Of a stretch of 23,916 nt of DNA, positions 1 to 7,610 are shown in pieces (the stretch's first letter is position 1; each line of letters begins with the position of its first letter). Source of the DNA: a virus; IMG/VR virus record IMGVR_UViG_3300010354_012803, positions 1-23,916 of that record. One strand, 5' to 3'. The position numbers were made by a program, and so were the translations under genes. The notes beneath the pieces are model-generated. The model ran no database searches, was not told the origin of the DNA, and worked only from the letters and a program-made list of their open reading frames with translations.

Positions 1-1
1 G

Positions 2-550
2 TCGGGAAAATTCAATAGAATTGTACGCACAGGCTGGCCCATGGAGTATATGGTAAATACTTTAGCTCCTTTTGCTGGCATGCAAAAGCGTGATTTAATT
101 GTGTTCCCCCATCGTATTGCTCCAGAAAAACAAGTAGAAATATTTAGAGATTTGGCAGCTAGCATGCCTGAATATGAATTTATTGTTTGTCAAGATCAAA
201 CATTGACTAAAACAGAATATCACAATATTCTTGGACAGGCAAAAATTGTGTTCAGTTGTAGCTTGCAAGAAACTTTGGGTATCGGCTGCTATGAAGGCGC
301 AATTGTTGATGCAGTTCCGTTAGTGCCAGATAGGCTGAGCTATAGTGAAATGTATGGTGTAGATTTTCAATACCCCAGCGAATGGACTTTAGATTATAAA
401 AGCTATCAAGCAAATAAAGTAAAACTAATAGCACAAATTCAACAGATCATGTTGAACTATGAAAATTTATTGCCTAAAGTGAAAGCGTTAACGCAACGCC
501 TGACAGACAATTTTTTTAGTGCAGGTGCATTGGTTGACAACATTCGATAA
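2..550 (+). CDS. Glycosyltransferase, GT-B type, C-terminal part (5' partial)
   Basis: The frame is open to the left edge of the window (S-G-K-F-N-R-I-V-R-T-G-W-P before the first Met at 41), so the true start is upstream and only about 182 residues are visible. The visible part resembles the C-terminal nucleotide-sugar-binding domain of GT-B glycosyltransferases. It has an F-P-H-R-x-x-x-E-K-Q segment and an E-T-L-G-I-G-C-Y-E stretch, which fits the E-x7-E pattern of this fold, followed by a P-L-V-P-D strand. The expected role is transfer of a sugar from a nucleotide donor to a glycan or other acceptor; the substrate cannot be told. It overlaps the next gene by 32 bases and heads a block of possible glycan or small-molecule tailoring genes. 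The fold call is fairly good; the specific activity is unknown. Confidence 0.65.
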   Translation, partial: SGKFNRIVRTGWPMEYMVNTLAPFAGMQKRDLIVFPHRIAPEKQVEIFRDLAASMPEYEFIVCQDQTLTKTEYHNILGQAKIVFSCSLQETLGIGCYEGAIVDAVPLVPDRLSYSEMYGVDFQYPSEWTLDYKSYQANKVKLIAQIQQIMLNYENLLPKVKALTQRLTDNFFSAGALVDNIR

Positions 551-1127
551 AATTGTTGAGTTCGAACAACAGTTAGCCAAATACACAGGTGCTGCTTATG
601 CAGTCATGACCGACTGTTGCACCCACGCTATAGAACTTTGTTTAAGATTTGACAAAATAAAACAGTGTGAGTTCACAGCTTACACTTATCTTAGTATTCC
701 TATGACCATGCACAAATTGGGCATAGAATATCAGTATATCGATCAATCTTGGATTGGTGAGTATCAATTTATAAATACAAGAATATGGGACTGTGCTAGA
801 AGATTAGAATCTAATATGTACAGACCAAATACTTTAATGTGTTTAAGTTTTGGTAATGGCAAACCTCTTAATATAGGTCGAGGGGGTGCTATTCTATTAG
901 ATGATGTTGAGGAATACGATAAACTTAGACAGATGCGTTACGATGGAAGAGATTTGATTATTAGTCCTTGGCAAAATCAACAGGTATTTCGTATAGGCTA
1001 TCACTATAAACCAACAATAGAAGAAGCAGAAAAAGGATTGATTCTATTAGAACAATATAAAAATTCTTCTTCAACACCAATTAATGTTGCCTACCCAGAC
1101 TTAAGAAAAATTGTAATTATTGAATAA
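519..1127 (+). CDS. Compact DegT/DnrJ/EryC1-type PLP aminotransferase-like protein
   Basis: The 202-residue product carries the signature pieces of the DegT/DnrJ/EryC1/StrS sugar aminotransferase fold. These are an N-terminal F-E-x-x-L-A-K-Y-T-G-A-A-Y-A-V segment with a T-D-C-C-T-H phosphate-binding-like turn, a W-D-C-A-R segment with Asp91 where the PLP-ring aspartate is expected, and S-F-G-N-G-K-P with Lys115 as the likely PLP lysine. A G-R-G-G-A-I-L strand follows. Family members are usually around 360-400 residues; this one lacks most of the C-terminal domain and has a short large domain. The start is uncertain: GTG 519 is used here, GTG 525 and TTG 534 are alternatives, and no good Shine-Dalgarno is visible. 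It may be a minimal active enzyme, a PLP-binding remnant or a subunit. Confidence 0.6.
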   Translation: MQVHWLTTFDKIVEFEQQLAKYTGAAYAVMTDCCTHAIELCLRFDKIKQCEFTAYTYLSIPMTMHKLGIEYQYIDQSWIGEYQFINTRIWDCARRLESNMYRPNTLMCLSFGNGKPLNIGRGGAILLDDVEEYDKLRQMRYDGRDLIISPWQNQQVFRIGYHYKPTIEEAEKGLILLEQYKNSSSTPINVAYPDLRKIVIIE

Positions 1128-1134
1128 ATGTGCA

Positions 1135-2664
1135 ATGACTTATGATATATTATTGTTTACGGATCAAATAGCAAGATACTGGCACATAAAAGCACTAGGT
1201 GCATATAGAATTGCAACTGAGTTAAGAAATAACGGATACTCTGTTAAGGTAATTGATTATGCAGGTCTTTGGTTTGCCAAAAAACCGTTGTTATTTAAAA
1301 TATTAAACAAATTAGTGGGTACAAATACGCTATTTATAGGATTTAGTACAACATTTTTTGGTGTTCCAGAATGGTTAAAAAAAGATTCTCAAGAAGTTAG
1401 AAATAAAAATACATTTGCTGAAACTTACCATCATTATCCCTGTTCGCCCGATCAATTTGAAATCGTTTTAAAATATTTAAAAAAACAACATCCACATGTT
1501 AAAATAGTCTTAGGGGGTGCTAAAGTTGATTTGAGTGTTAAAATTAACCAACAAGTAGATTTTGTTGTATTAGGTTTGGCTGACAGTACGGTTGTTGAAT
1601 TGGCAGATCACATAAGAAAACAAACTTCAATAAAATATACATATAATTTAAATAACCCTAGTTACAAAATTATTAATCATGATGTAACAGCTAAAAATTT
1701 TAATTTTGTAAACAGTAGAACTTTATTTGAAGACGAAGATCATGTTTTTCCCGGGGAAGTATTACCAATTGAAACAAGCAGAGGTTGTATGTTTAAATGC
1801 AAATTTTGCGACTTTCCGCTTTTAGGCAGAAAAAAAACAGATCCTGAATATCATAAACACATAGATGTACTTGCGTCTGAATTTGTTCGTAATTGGGAAA
1901 AATTTAAAACTAAAAAATATCTTATTGTAGATGATACATTCAACGAAACTGCAGAAAAATTGCAATCGATTAAAGACAGTTTAGAAAAAGCAAAATTAGA
2001 GATAAAATTTTCAGCGCATGTAAGATTAGATTTATTAGGAAGGTATCCCGAACAACTAAAACTGCTTAAAGATCTTGGTGTGGAAAGTGTATATTTTGGA
2101 ATAGAATCACTAAATCATTCTAGTCTTAAAAGTATAGGCAAAGCCATGTCACCCGAAAAAATTAAAGATCTACTCAAAATGTGTAACGATAAATGGAAAG
2201 GCGAAGTTTCAATACACAGCAATTTTATTGCAGGTTTACCCTACGAAACTCCAGATACTTTAGCTAAATGGATGGAGTGGGTTGCTAGCGAAGATAATCC
2301 GTCCGACAGTTACAATATAGGTGCGCTAACAATAAAACACAAGGCATATGACAGTAGTATTTTTGCGGAATTTCCAGAAAAGTATGGATATATTTTATCC
2401 GAAGAATATGGTTGGAAAAATAACATTTGGGACTATGTAACTGCTCAAAAACTTGCAGACAGTTATAACAATCAAGGTTTTTTGTCTGGCAGAATTAAAA
2501 TCGGAGGTTTTGATTTTTCAGGATTTCAAAATTTTGGTTATGAATATCAAGACTTAAAAGGATTATCATATATAGATTTATCAGTAGAAGAATTAAAATC
2601 TAAATATCTCAGACAGTTTGAAGATTATAAAAATGCTTTGTTTAAATTCGAAGAAATATCTTAA
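1135..2664 (+). CDS. Radical SAM protein with N-terminal B12-binding-like domain
   Basis: The 509-residue protein has an N-terminal Rossmann-like region of about 160 residues with segments typical of cobalamin-binding domains: A-T-E-L-R-N-N-G-Y-S-V near the start, F-I-G-F-S and I-V-L-G-G-A. A radical SAM core follows. Its [4Fe-4S] motif is C-M-F-K-C-K-F-C at Cys218, Cys222 and Cys225, preceded by E-T-S-R-G. Later strands include Y-F-G-I-E-S and F-I-A-G-L-P-Y-E-T, as in the B12 radical SAM superfamily. The reaction (methyl transfer, ring chemistry or other) cannot be predicted. ATG 1135 was chosen because it lies just after the upstream stop; TTG 1120 is a possible alternative that would overlap that gene. 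The gene is AT-rich and sits between the PLP protein and an oxygenase. Confidence 0.8.
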   Translation: MTYDILLFTDQIARYWHIKALGAYRIATELRNNGYSVKVIDYAGLWFAKKPLLFKILNKLVGTNTLFIGFSTTFFGVPEWLKKDSQEVRNKNTFAETYHHYPCSPDQFEIVLKYLKKQHPHVKIVLGGAKVDLSVKINQQVDFVVLGLADSTVVELADHIRKQTSIKYTYNLNNPSYKIINHDVTAKNFNFVNSRTLFEDEDHVFPGEVLPIETSRGCMFKCKFCDFPLLGRKKTDPEYHKHIDVLASEFVRNWEKFKTKKYLIVDDTFNETAEKLQSIKDSLEKAKLEIKFSAHVRLDLLGRYPEQLKLLKDLGVESVYFGIESLNHSSLKSIGKAMSPEKIKDLLKMCNDKWKGEVSIHSNFIAGLPYETPDTLAKWMEWVASEDNPSDSYNIGALTIKHKAYDSSIFAEFPEKYGYILSEEYGWKNNIWDYVTAQKLADSYNNQGFLSGRIKIGGFDFSGFQNFGYEYQDLKGLSYIDLSVEELKSKYLRQFEDYKNALFKFEEIS

Positions 2665-2702
2665 GAAATTAATTTATATTGTTGAATAAAAATTTGTAAA
2701 TT

Positions 2703-3479
2703 ATGCTATACCAAATTAATCAAAAATCTTACATTTCATTTGATAAGCTAATAAATTTGTCAGAGCTTAATCTTATCAAACCTCATATTTGTCTTGCGTT
2801 TGCAAAAAATTATGATAAAATGTATGCGACTACTGTGGGCGGTCAAGGAAATTGGCCGGATGGCAGTGCTGCGTACTTACCAAAAAATCCTTACAAAGAA
2901 TTAAGCGACGAAGTTCGCTCAATTAAAACTGACAAAAATCATCCGTTAAATCAATTTGTTTTAGATACAGCAGAAAATGTTACACAAAGATTTGTTAAAT
3001 TGATGTCAGAAGCTTCAGGTGTAGGAAATTCACTCATGCTGAATCAATATATTGGGTCCCCAGAAATAAGATATCAAAATAAACAGTACAGTAAATTTTA
3101 TCCATTGGCAGATTGGGCTATAAAGGATTTTAAATTATTAATTTATTGGTTGAACAAGCAAAAAATCTTTGACGATATAGGAAGAATTATTTTATTTTAT
3201 AATGATGAAGGTCAACAATGCGGCCTTCATCGTGATTACAATTCCGACAATGCGCCCGATAAAATAGATCAATTTCTATGGATAAATTTATTTCCTGATA
3301 GAAAACGATTTTATCTTCTTGATCCTGACTTAGGAGACAAACATTATATTAATGATCAAGTTGTGATGTTTGATAGTAGAAATTGGCATGGCAGCGATGC
3401 TCATCCATTGTCGGCATTTAGTATCAGAGTAGATGGTATTTTCAATAAAAATTGGCTTGAAAAAATCAGTAATTTATAG
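2703..3479 (+). CDS. 2-oxoglutarate/Fe(II)-dependent oxygenase-like protein
   Basis: The C-terminal half of this 258-residue protein shows the double-stranded beta-helix iron site of non-haem Fe(II)/2-oxoglutarate oxygenases. There is an H-R-D motif (His176-x-Asp178), a distal His229 in N-W-H-G-S, and Arg242 in S-I-R-V-D-G, which could bind 2-oxoglutarate. The 50 residues before the distal His contain the expected F-L-W-I-N-L and F-D-S-R strands. The N-terminal about 150 residues are not recognised and could define the substrate. Such enzymes hydroxylate or otherwise oxidise proteins, sugars, nucleobases or small molecules. Its position between two B12-type radical SAM genes suggests a shared tailoring pathway, which is inference. 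Confidence 0.6.
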   Translation: MLYQINQKSYISFDKLINLSELNLIKPHICLAFAKNYDKMYATTVGGQGNWPDGSAAYLPKNPYKELSDEVRSIKTDKNHPLNQFVLDTAENVTQRFVKLMSEASGVGNSLMLNQYIGSPEIRYQNKQYSKFYPLADWAIKDFKLLIYWLNKQKIFDDIGRIILFYNDEGQQCGLHRDYNSDNAPDKIDQFLWINLFPDRKRFYLLDPDLGDKHYINDQVVMFDSRNWHGSDAHPLSAFSIRVDGIFNKNWLEKISNL

Positions 3480-3526
3480 TTAAAATTGATAGCATAAGTA
3501 GATTTACGACAATTTATGATAAAAGC

Positions 3527-5332
3527 ATGAAAAATGTATATCTGTTTCAACCACAGTACTCGGTAGAATACAGGAAAGAAAAAACTTACTGGATTCCCTA
3601 TAGTGCCGGCTGTATTTGGAGTTATGTACATCAGTTTACTGACATTCAGCAACAATTTGAATTGAAGGAAATAATCTTCAAGCGTGAAGATCCAGACAGT
3701 GTTATTGCACGAATGGAAAAACCCGTGATATGCGGCTTTAGTTGTTATGTGTGGAATGTAAAATACTGTTTAATTATTGCAGAAAAAATTAAAAATCGTT
3801 GGCCTGATTGCATAATACAGTTTGGCGGGCCACAGACCAGTGGTGCTATGTCTAAATACAAATTTATTGACAGCATTATCTTAGGCGAAGGCGAAGAACA
3901 ATTTTTAGAAACTCTACGACTAATAAGCAGAAATCAAAGGCCTGAGTTATTTTATAGCAAACAAAGATTACAAGACCTAAATATTCCTAGTCCGTATACA
4001 TCAGGAGTATTTGATTCAATGATAGCCCAACATCCCAATGTTGTTTGGAATATGACTTTTGAAACTAACCGTGGCTGTCCCTACCAATGCACATTCTGCG
4101 ACTGGGGCAGTCTTACATACAACAAAGTTCGGAAGTTTGAAGTTGAAAAGGTTAAAGCGGATTTGGAATGGGCTGCTTCTAAAAATATTGGTTATTTGAC
4201 TTGTGCAGATGCTAACTTTGGTATGTACAAAGAACGCGATTTAGAAATTGCTAAGATTATTAAAGAAGTAGCAGACCGTAGCACCATTGACAGTGTAAAC
4301 TTAATATATGCAAAGAATAGCACTGAAATCGTATTTGAAATCGCAAGGTTAATGGGTGAATACAGCAGAGGTGTTACGGTTGCTGTACAGAGTATGCATG
4401 GGCCTACATTAAAAGCAATTAAACGAGTTAATATGAAAAGCAATGATCTTGCTCATATGCTAAGTTTAGGTGAACAGTATGGCGGTGTAACAACTCATAC
4501 AGACATTATTCTTGGTTTACCATTGGAAACCATAGAATCTTGGAAACAGGGGTTCAATGAAATACTTGAACTAGGACAGCACGACGGCATTGAGATGGTC
4601 TTTAGTATTTTGTTGGAAAACAGTGAAATGAATAATCCAGACTATAGGCATTTGTATGGTATTAAGTCTATAGAGGCGCAAGATTACATGCCTTTTTTTA
4701 ACGATGATGATTGGCGCGAAGTTGAAGAAACTTTTAATATTGTCAATCAAACCAGCACAATGACTACAGGAGATATCATAGAAGGATACTTGTATGGCTG
4801 GATGATTATTCATTTTCATAACAGTGGATACAGTCAACTTGTTGCCAAATACCTGCGTAATATACATGGCGTTGAATATCGCAAGTACTACGACGCACTA
4901 TTTGAGCAAATTAAATGTAGTGAATTTTTAAAAGAACATTTTAATTACCTAAATAGTGTTGTAGAAACTTATTTGACCACAGGTATTCTTAAAGATGTAG
5001 ACAATCACATCAAAGGCGCACATGGACTACACGGTTTTAGTTACAAGTTTTTCTTTGAACATCAAAAAGAAATTTTAAAGTTATCACTTGCAGTGGCAGA
5101 ATCTTTTGCTCTATTAGATAAAGGAATTACGGAATTGCAGGCAAACTACATTGTAAATCCCGATATACAATATCCGTTAACTGTGTCCAGCGACATCAAT
5201 GTTAATACTTGGACCAAAGAGACAACGATATATCAAGTTAATTCAAAAATTCAAATAAATGATCAATTTGATTTTTACCAATACCGCAAACAAGGATTGA
5301 TAAGAAACAAATTGACTTTAGTTAAAGCTTAA
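3527..5332 (+). CDS. B12-binding domain radical SAM protein
   Basis: The 601-residue product has three parts. The first is a B12-binding-like domain (about 1-140) with C-G-F-S-C-Y-V-W-N and Q-F-G-G-P-Q-T-S-G, then G-E-G-E-E-Q-F. The second is a radical SAM core with E-T-N-R-G-C-P-Y-Q-C-T-F-C-D-W-G, placing the cluster cysteines at 184, 188 and 191. The third is a C-terminal region of about 200 residues of unknown role. Strands such as D-I-I-L-G-L-P-L-E-T fit the superfamily. It differs clearly from the radical SAM protein at 1135-2664 and is not a recent duplicate. The 47-base gap upstream holds no convincing promoter. Substrate and reaction are unknown; the family call is strong. Confidence 0.85.
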   Translation: MKNVYLFQPQYSVEYRKEKTYWIPYSAGCIWSYVHQFTDIQQQFELKEIIFKREDPDSVIARMEKPVICGFSCYVWNVKYCLIIAEKIKNRWPDCIIQFGGPQTSGAMSKYKFIDSIILGEGEEQFLETLRLISRNQRPELFYSKQRLQDLNIPSPYTSGVFDSMIAQHPNVVWNMTFETNRGCPYQCTFCDWGSLTYNKVRKFEVEKVKADLEWAASKNIGYLTCADANFGMYKERDLEIAKIIKEVADRSTIDSVNLIYAKNSTEIVFEIARLMGEYSRGVTVAVQSMHGPTLKAIKRVNMKSNDLAHMLSLGEQYGGVTTHTDIILGLPLETIESWKQGFNEILELGQHDGIEMVFSILLENSEMNNPDYRHLYGIKSIEAQDYMPFFNDDDWREVEETFNIVNQTSTMTTGDIIEGYLYGWMIIHFHNSGYSQLVAKYLRNIHGVEYRKYYDALFEQIKCSEFLKEHFNYLNSVVETYLTTGILKDVDNHIKGAHGLHGFSYKFFFEHQKEILKLSLAVAESFALLDKGITELQANYIVNPDIQYPLTVSSDINVNTWTKETTIYQVNSKIQINDQFDFYQYRKQGLIRNKLTLVKA

Positions 5333-5346
5333 TATAAAATATCATA

Positions 5347-6093
5347 ATGACAGACAAAAAACAAACAGCAGTAGACGCAATGGCGGGTGACGGCGGATAT
5401 TCAGAAGGCTACTTAGGTAGCTACATTCGTGCTAGAATGAGACGCGATAACAAGCGTTTTTGGGCGGGCGATAATATCAGCGAATACATCAATGATACCG
5501 AAAAAGAAGTATTAATCAACGAAGCTGCCGAAGCTTTTGAAGTAGTACTGGACAGACTACTAATTGACAGAGAAACTGATCCCAACAGCAAAGGTACAGC
5601 TCGACGCCTTGCTAAAATGTATTTTAACGAAATAATGGCAGGTAGATATGAACCAAGACCAGACGCAACTTGTTTCCCAAACGACAGCCAGGACCGTTAT
5701 GAAGGTATGCTGGTTGTTCGCAGTGAGCTTCGCAGTATGTGTAGCCATCATCACCAACCCGTTACTGGCGTTGCTTATATTGGTATTATTGCTGCTGAAA
5801 AACTCATTGGCCTTTCAAAATATACACGCATTGCACAGTGGTGCGCCCGACGCGGTACTCTCCAGGAGGAACTTGCTAATGACATTGCTAGGGAAATCGA
5901 AGCAGCCACAGGAGCCAAAAACTTAGGTGTTTACATACAGGCAGTACACGGATGCTGTGAGAATCGCGGTATTATGGCACACAGCAGTTTAACACAGACA
6001 ACAGTACTAAAAGGTTCTTTTAAAGAAGATCCTGGTGCTAAGAAAGAATTTTTTGATAATATTAAACTACAACAGGAATTCGCTCCAAGATAA
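5347..6093 (+). CDS. folE: GTP cyclohydrolase I
   Basis: FolE converts GTP to 7,8-dihydroneopterin triphosphate, the first step towards folate and towards 7-deazaguanines (queuosine pathway). The 248-residue protein has the family core: G-T-A-R-R-L-A-K-M-Y near residue 80, a zinc site in S-M-C-S-H-H-H-Q-P with Cys132 and His135, and H-G-C-C-E-N-R-G with Cys203 as the likely third ligand. G-L-S-K and Q-E-x-L segments follow the family pattern. The N-terminus is longer than usual (about 45 residues before conserved sequence). With queD and queE downstream in the same direction, this copy more likely supplies 7-deazaguanine synthesis than folate. A second cysteine beside Cys203 is a small oddity. 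Confidence 0.93.
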   Translation: MTDKKQTAVDAMAGDGGYSEGYLGSYIRARMRRDNKRFWAGDNISEYINDTEKEVLINEAAEAFEVVLDRLLIDRETDPNSKGTARRLAKMYFNEIMAGRYEPRPDATCFPNDSQDRYEGMLVVRSELRSMCSHHHQPVTGVAYIGIIAAEKLIGLSKYTRIAQWCARRGTLQEELANDIAREIEAATGAKNLGVYIQAVHGCCENRGIMAHSSLTQTTVLKGSFKEDPGAKKEFFDNIKLQQEFAPR

Positions 6094-6104
6094 GGAATTA
6101 TATA

Positions 6105-6479
6105 ATGGAAACAGGTTTGGTATACGCAGAAGAAGCAAAGGTAGCAGTTCAACCAAAAAAAAGAAAAATGAACTGGTTCAAGAAAATGATTACTAGTTGG
6201 GTTCGAGAAGATTGGGAACATGCTCAGCAAGCAGGTATTCGTTCAAATCGAATTCGAGATCACGACGGGCCCATACCTACTATCAGAGCCTCTGATTCTG
6301 TTGAAATAGAAGGACTATCGTTCAAAGTAATGCCTGCTCATGGAGGTGTTATTGTTCAAATGCGAAAATACAATAGAAAAATAGACACAGAAAATTATAT
6401 TACCTATATTATTCCTGAAGGCGAAGATGTTGCAGAACGAGTAGGTCAGATTGTTTCCATGGAACTGTTGCGTCATTGA
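6105..6479 (+). CDS. Hypothetical phage protein
   Basis: This 124-residue protein was not assigned a function. It has a basic, lysine-rich stretch at about residues 18-30, a W-V-R-E-D-W helix, and a C-terminal half that looks like a small beta domain: V-E-I-E-G-L-S-F-K-V-M, then V-I-V-Q-M-R, then Y-I-T-Y-I-I-P. It ends in a helix with E-R-V-G-Q-I-V. The style resembles small proteins conserved in T4-like marine phages, which is memory-based and not verified. An AAGGAA Shine-Dalgarno lies just upstream, and the gene follows folE by 11 bases, so the two are probably co-transcribed. No signal peptide or membrane segment is seen. Confidence 0.75.
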   Translation: METGLVYAEEAKVAVQPKKRKMNWFKKMITSWVREDWEHAQQAGIRSNRIRDHDGPIPTIRASDSVEIEGLSFKVMPAHGGVIVQMRKYNRKIDTENYITYIIPEGEDVAERVGQIVSMELLRH

Positions 6480-6505
6480 CTTTCTATCAATTATCAGGAA
6501 TCGAT

Positions 6506-6967
6506 ATGTTATTAAAACTTTTAGAAAGATTAGGTCGGAAGCGTATTGTAATGGACAGGGTCAACAACGAACCTTATTTAGAAAGATATTATGTTTTTTT
6601 AAAAGATCGCAAGTATTTTCCATTTAATGTGTTTTTACATAAATTTTTAAAAAGTGACCCCGACGACTTACATGATCATCCTTGGCCTTACGCGACACTA
6701 ATTCTAAAAGGTGGATATTGGGAGTGGGTCCCTCAGTTTAACAGTCTAGGTCAGAAAATAGGAGAAATTGCTAAATGGCGAGCTCCAGGTCATTTTCGTT
6801 TTTGTACTGCAAAAAGTCTGCACAGAATTGAACTAGATCCAGATATTGAATGTTGGACATTGTTTATGCCAGGCCCACAACAAAGAGAATGGGGTTTTAC
6901 AACCCGAACTGGATGGGTACAGCACGAACAATACTTAACACAACGAGCAGCCGAAAGCCATAAATGA
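6506..6967 (+). CDS. Cupin-fold protein
   Basis: The 153-residue product shows a cupin metal site: D-L-H-D-H-P-W with His56 and His58, Glu73 in G-G-Y-W-E-W, and His106 in K-S-L-H-R-I. Aromatic-rich strands between them fit a small beta barrel. ATG 6506 is chosen because an AGGAA ribosome-binding site lies five bases upstream; an in-frame TTG at 6476 would overlap the previous gene and lacks such a site. The product may be a metal-dependent enzyme or a ligand-binding protein; the substrate is unknown. It overlaps the phosphoribosyltransferase gene by ATGA, suggesting translational coupling and perhaps a shared nucleotide or sugar role. Confidence 0.75.
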   Translation: MLLKLLERLGRKRIVMDRVNNEPYLERYYVFLKDRKYFPFNVFLHKFLKSDPDDLHDHPWPYATLILKGGYWEWVPQFNSLGQKIGEIAKWRAPGHFRFCTAKSLHRIELDPDIECWTLFMPGPQQREWGFTTRTGWVQHEQYLTQRAAESHK

Positions 6968-7488
6968 CAAAAAAGACTTATATCAAACATAGGGAATACA
7001 TAGGTTTAGTAAGCCAAATTGGTCGTAAACTTGCTGCCAGTGCTTGGAAACCTGACTACATCGTGGGTATTACTCGTGGGGGCTTGTACCCTGCTTTATT
7101 GTTAAGTCACTACTTAGAAATTCCTATGCATACTCTCAGTGTTCAACTAAGGGACAGCCAGCTGTCATCTGAAAGCAATTTGTGGATGGCTGAAGATGCT
7201 TTTGGTGATCCTAGAACAGGTAATTTTCGAAAAAATATTTTGCTAGTAGATGACATTAATGATTCAGGACAAACATTTAATTGGATTATGCAAGACTGGC
7301 AACAAAGTTGTAAACCCAATGATCCTGCTTGGGATAACATTTGGAATCATAATGTTAAATTTGCAGTGCTTGTTGACAATCTTGCCAGCTTGTGCCGCGC
7401 AAAAATGGATTTTGTTTCTAAAGAAATTAACAAAGTTGAAAACCCAGAGTGGATTGTATTTCCCTGGGAAGAATGGTGGATGCAATAG
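6964..7488 (+). CDS. Phosphoribosyltransferase
   Basis: The 174-residue protein has the type I phosphoribosyltransferase PRPP-binding motif I-L-L-V-D-D-I-N-D-S-G-Q-T, with Asp96 and Asp97 and the loop to Thr104. An early Y-I-V-G-I-T-R-G-G strand-loop (about residues 33-41) forms the pyrophosphate-binding turn. Such enzymes join a base to PRPP or catalyse the reverse reaction; hypoxanthine/guanine-type members are the closest in general shape. The base specificity is not readable. In this cluster it could salvage purines, or act on a 7-deazapurine base, but the latter is speculation. It starts inside the stop of the cupin gene (ATGA) and ends before a 122-base structured leader of queD. Confidence 0.85.
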   Translation: MTKKTYIKHREYIGLVSQIGRKLAASAWKPDYIVGITRGGLYPALLLSHYLEIPMHTLSVQLRDSQLSSESNLWMAEDAFGDPRTGNFRKNILLVDDINDSGQTFNWIMQDWQQSCKPNDPAWDNIWNHNVKFAVLVDNLASLCRAKMDFVSKEINKVENPEWIVFPWEEWWMQ

Positions 7489-7517
7489 TTATATAAAATG
7501 TTCTGTACTACAGACAT

Positions 7518-7525
7518 GATAAATA
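7518..7525 (+). promoter_or_regulatory. Possible T4-type late promoter box (GATAAATA)
   Basis: GATAAATA differs in one base from the T4 late promoter box TATAAATA and lies 93 bases before the queD start in a non-coding gap. Short AT-rich matches arise easily in this genome, so the call is weak. Confidence 0.2.
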
Positions 7526-7530
7526 TTTGC

Positions 7531-7576
7531 TTAAGAGGTCTTGACGCTCATCCCTCTTTAAATATTCTGCGTGTCA
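7531..7576 (+). promoter_or_regulatory. Hairpin/pseudoknot in queD leader, preQ1-I-like candidate
   Basis: AAGAGG (7533-7538) pairs with CCTCTT (7553-7558) across a 14-base loop. Within the loop, ACGC (7544-7547) can pair with GCGT (7569-7572) downstream, and TG (7542-7543) with CA (7575-7576) after a two-base bulge. This gives an H-type pseudoknot. The layout, size and the GCTCATCCCTCT stretch resemble preQ1 class I riboswitches, and the next gene is queD. The A-rich linker and the ACTA tail typical of that class are not well matched, so the identity is uncertain; a weak terminator or unrelated leader structure is possible. Confidence 0.35.
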
Positions 7577-7610
7577 TCAAACTTGCTACTTTAAACAAAG
7601 GAGACTAGAG

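Noticed and set aside
770-777. TATAAATA, an exact T4 late box
   Set aside because: It lies inside the PLP-protein gene with no gene start at a suitable distance; a chance match in AT-rich coding sequence.
3480-3526. Possible promoter before the second radical SAM gene (TTGATA ... TATGAT)
   Set aside because: The spacing is 23 bases, too long for a sigma70 promoter.
5648-5926. Hydrophobic 92-residue frame inside folE
   Set aside because: It overlaps the catalytic core of folE in another frame; its hydrophobicity is a by-product of the folE codons, and it has no RBS.
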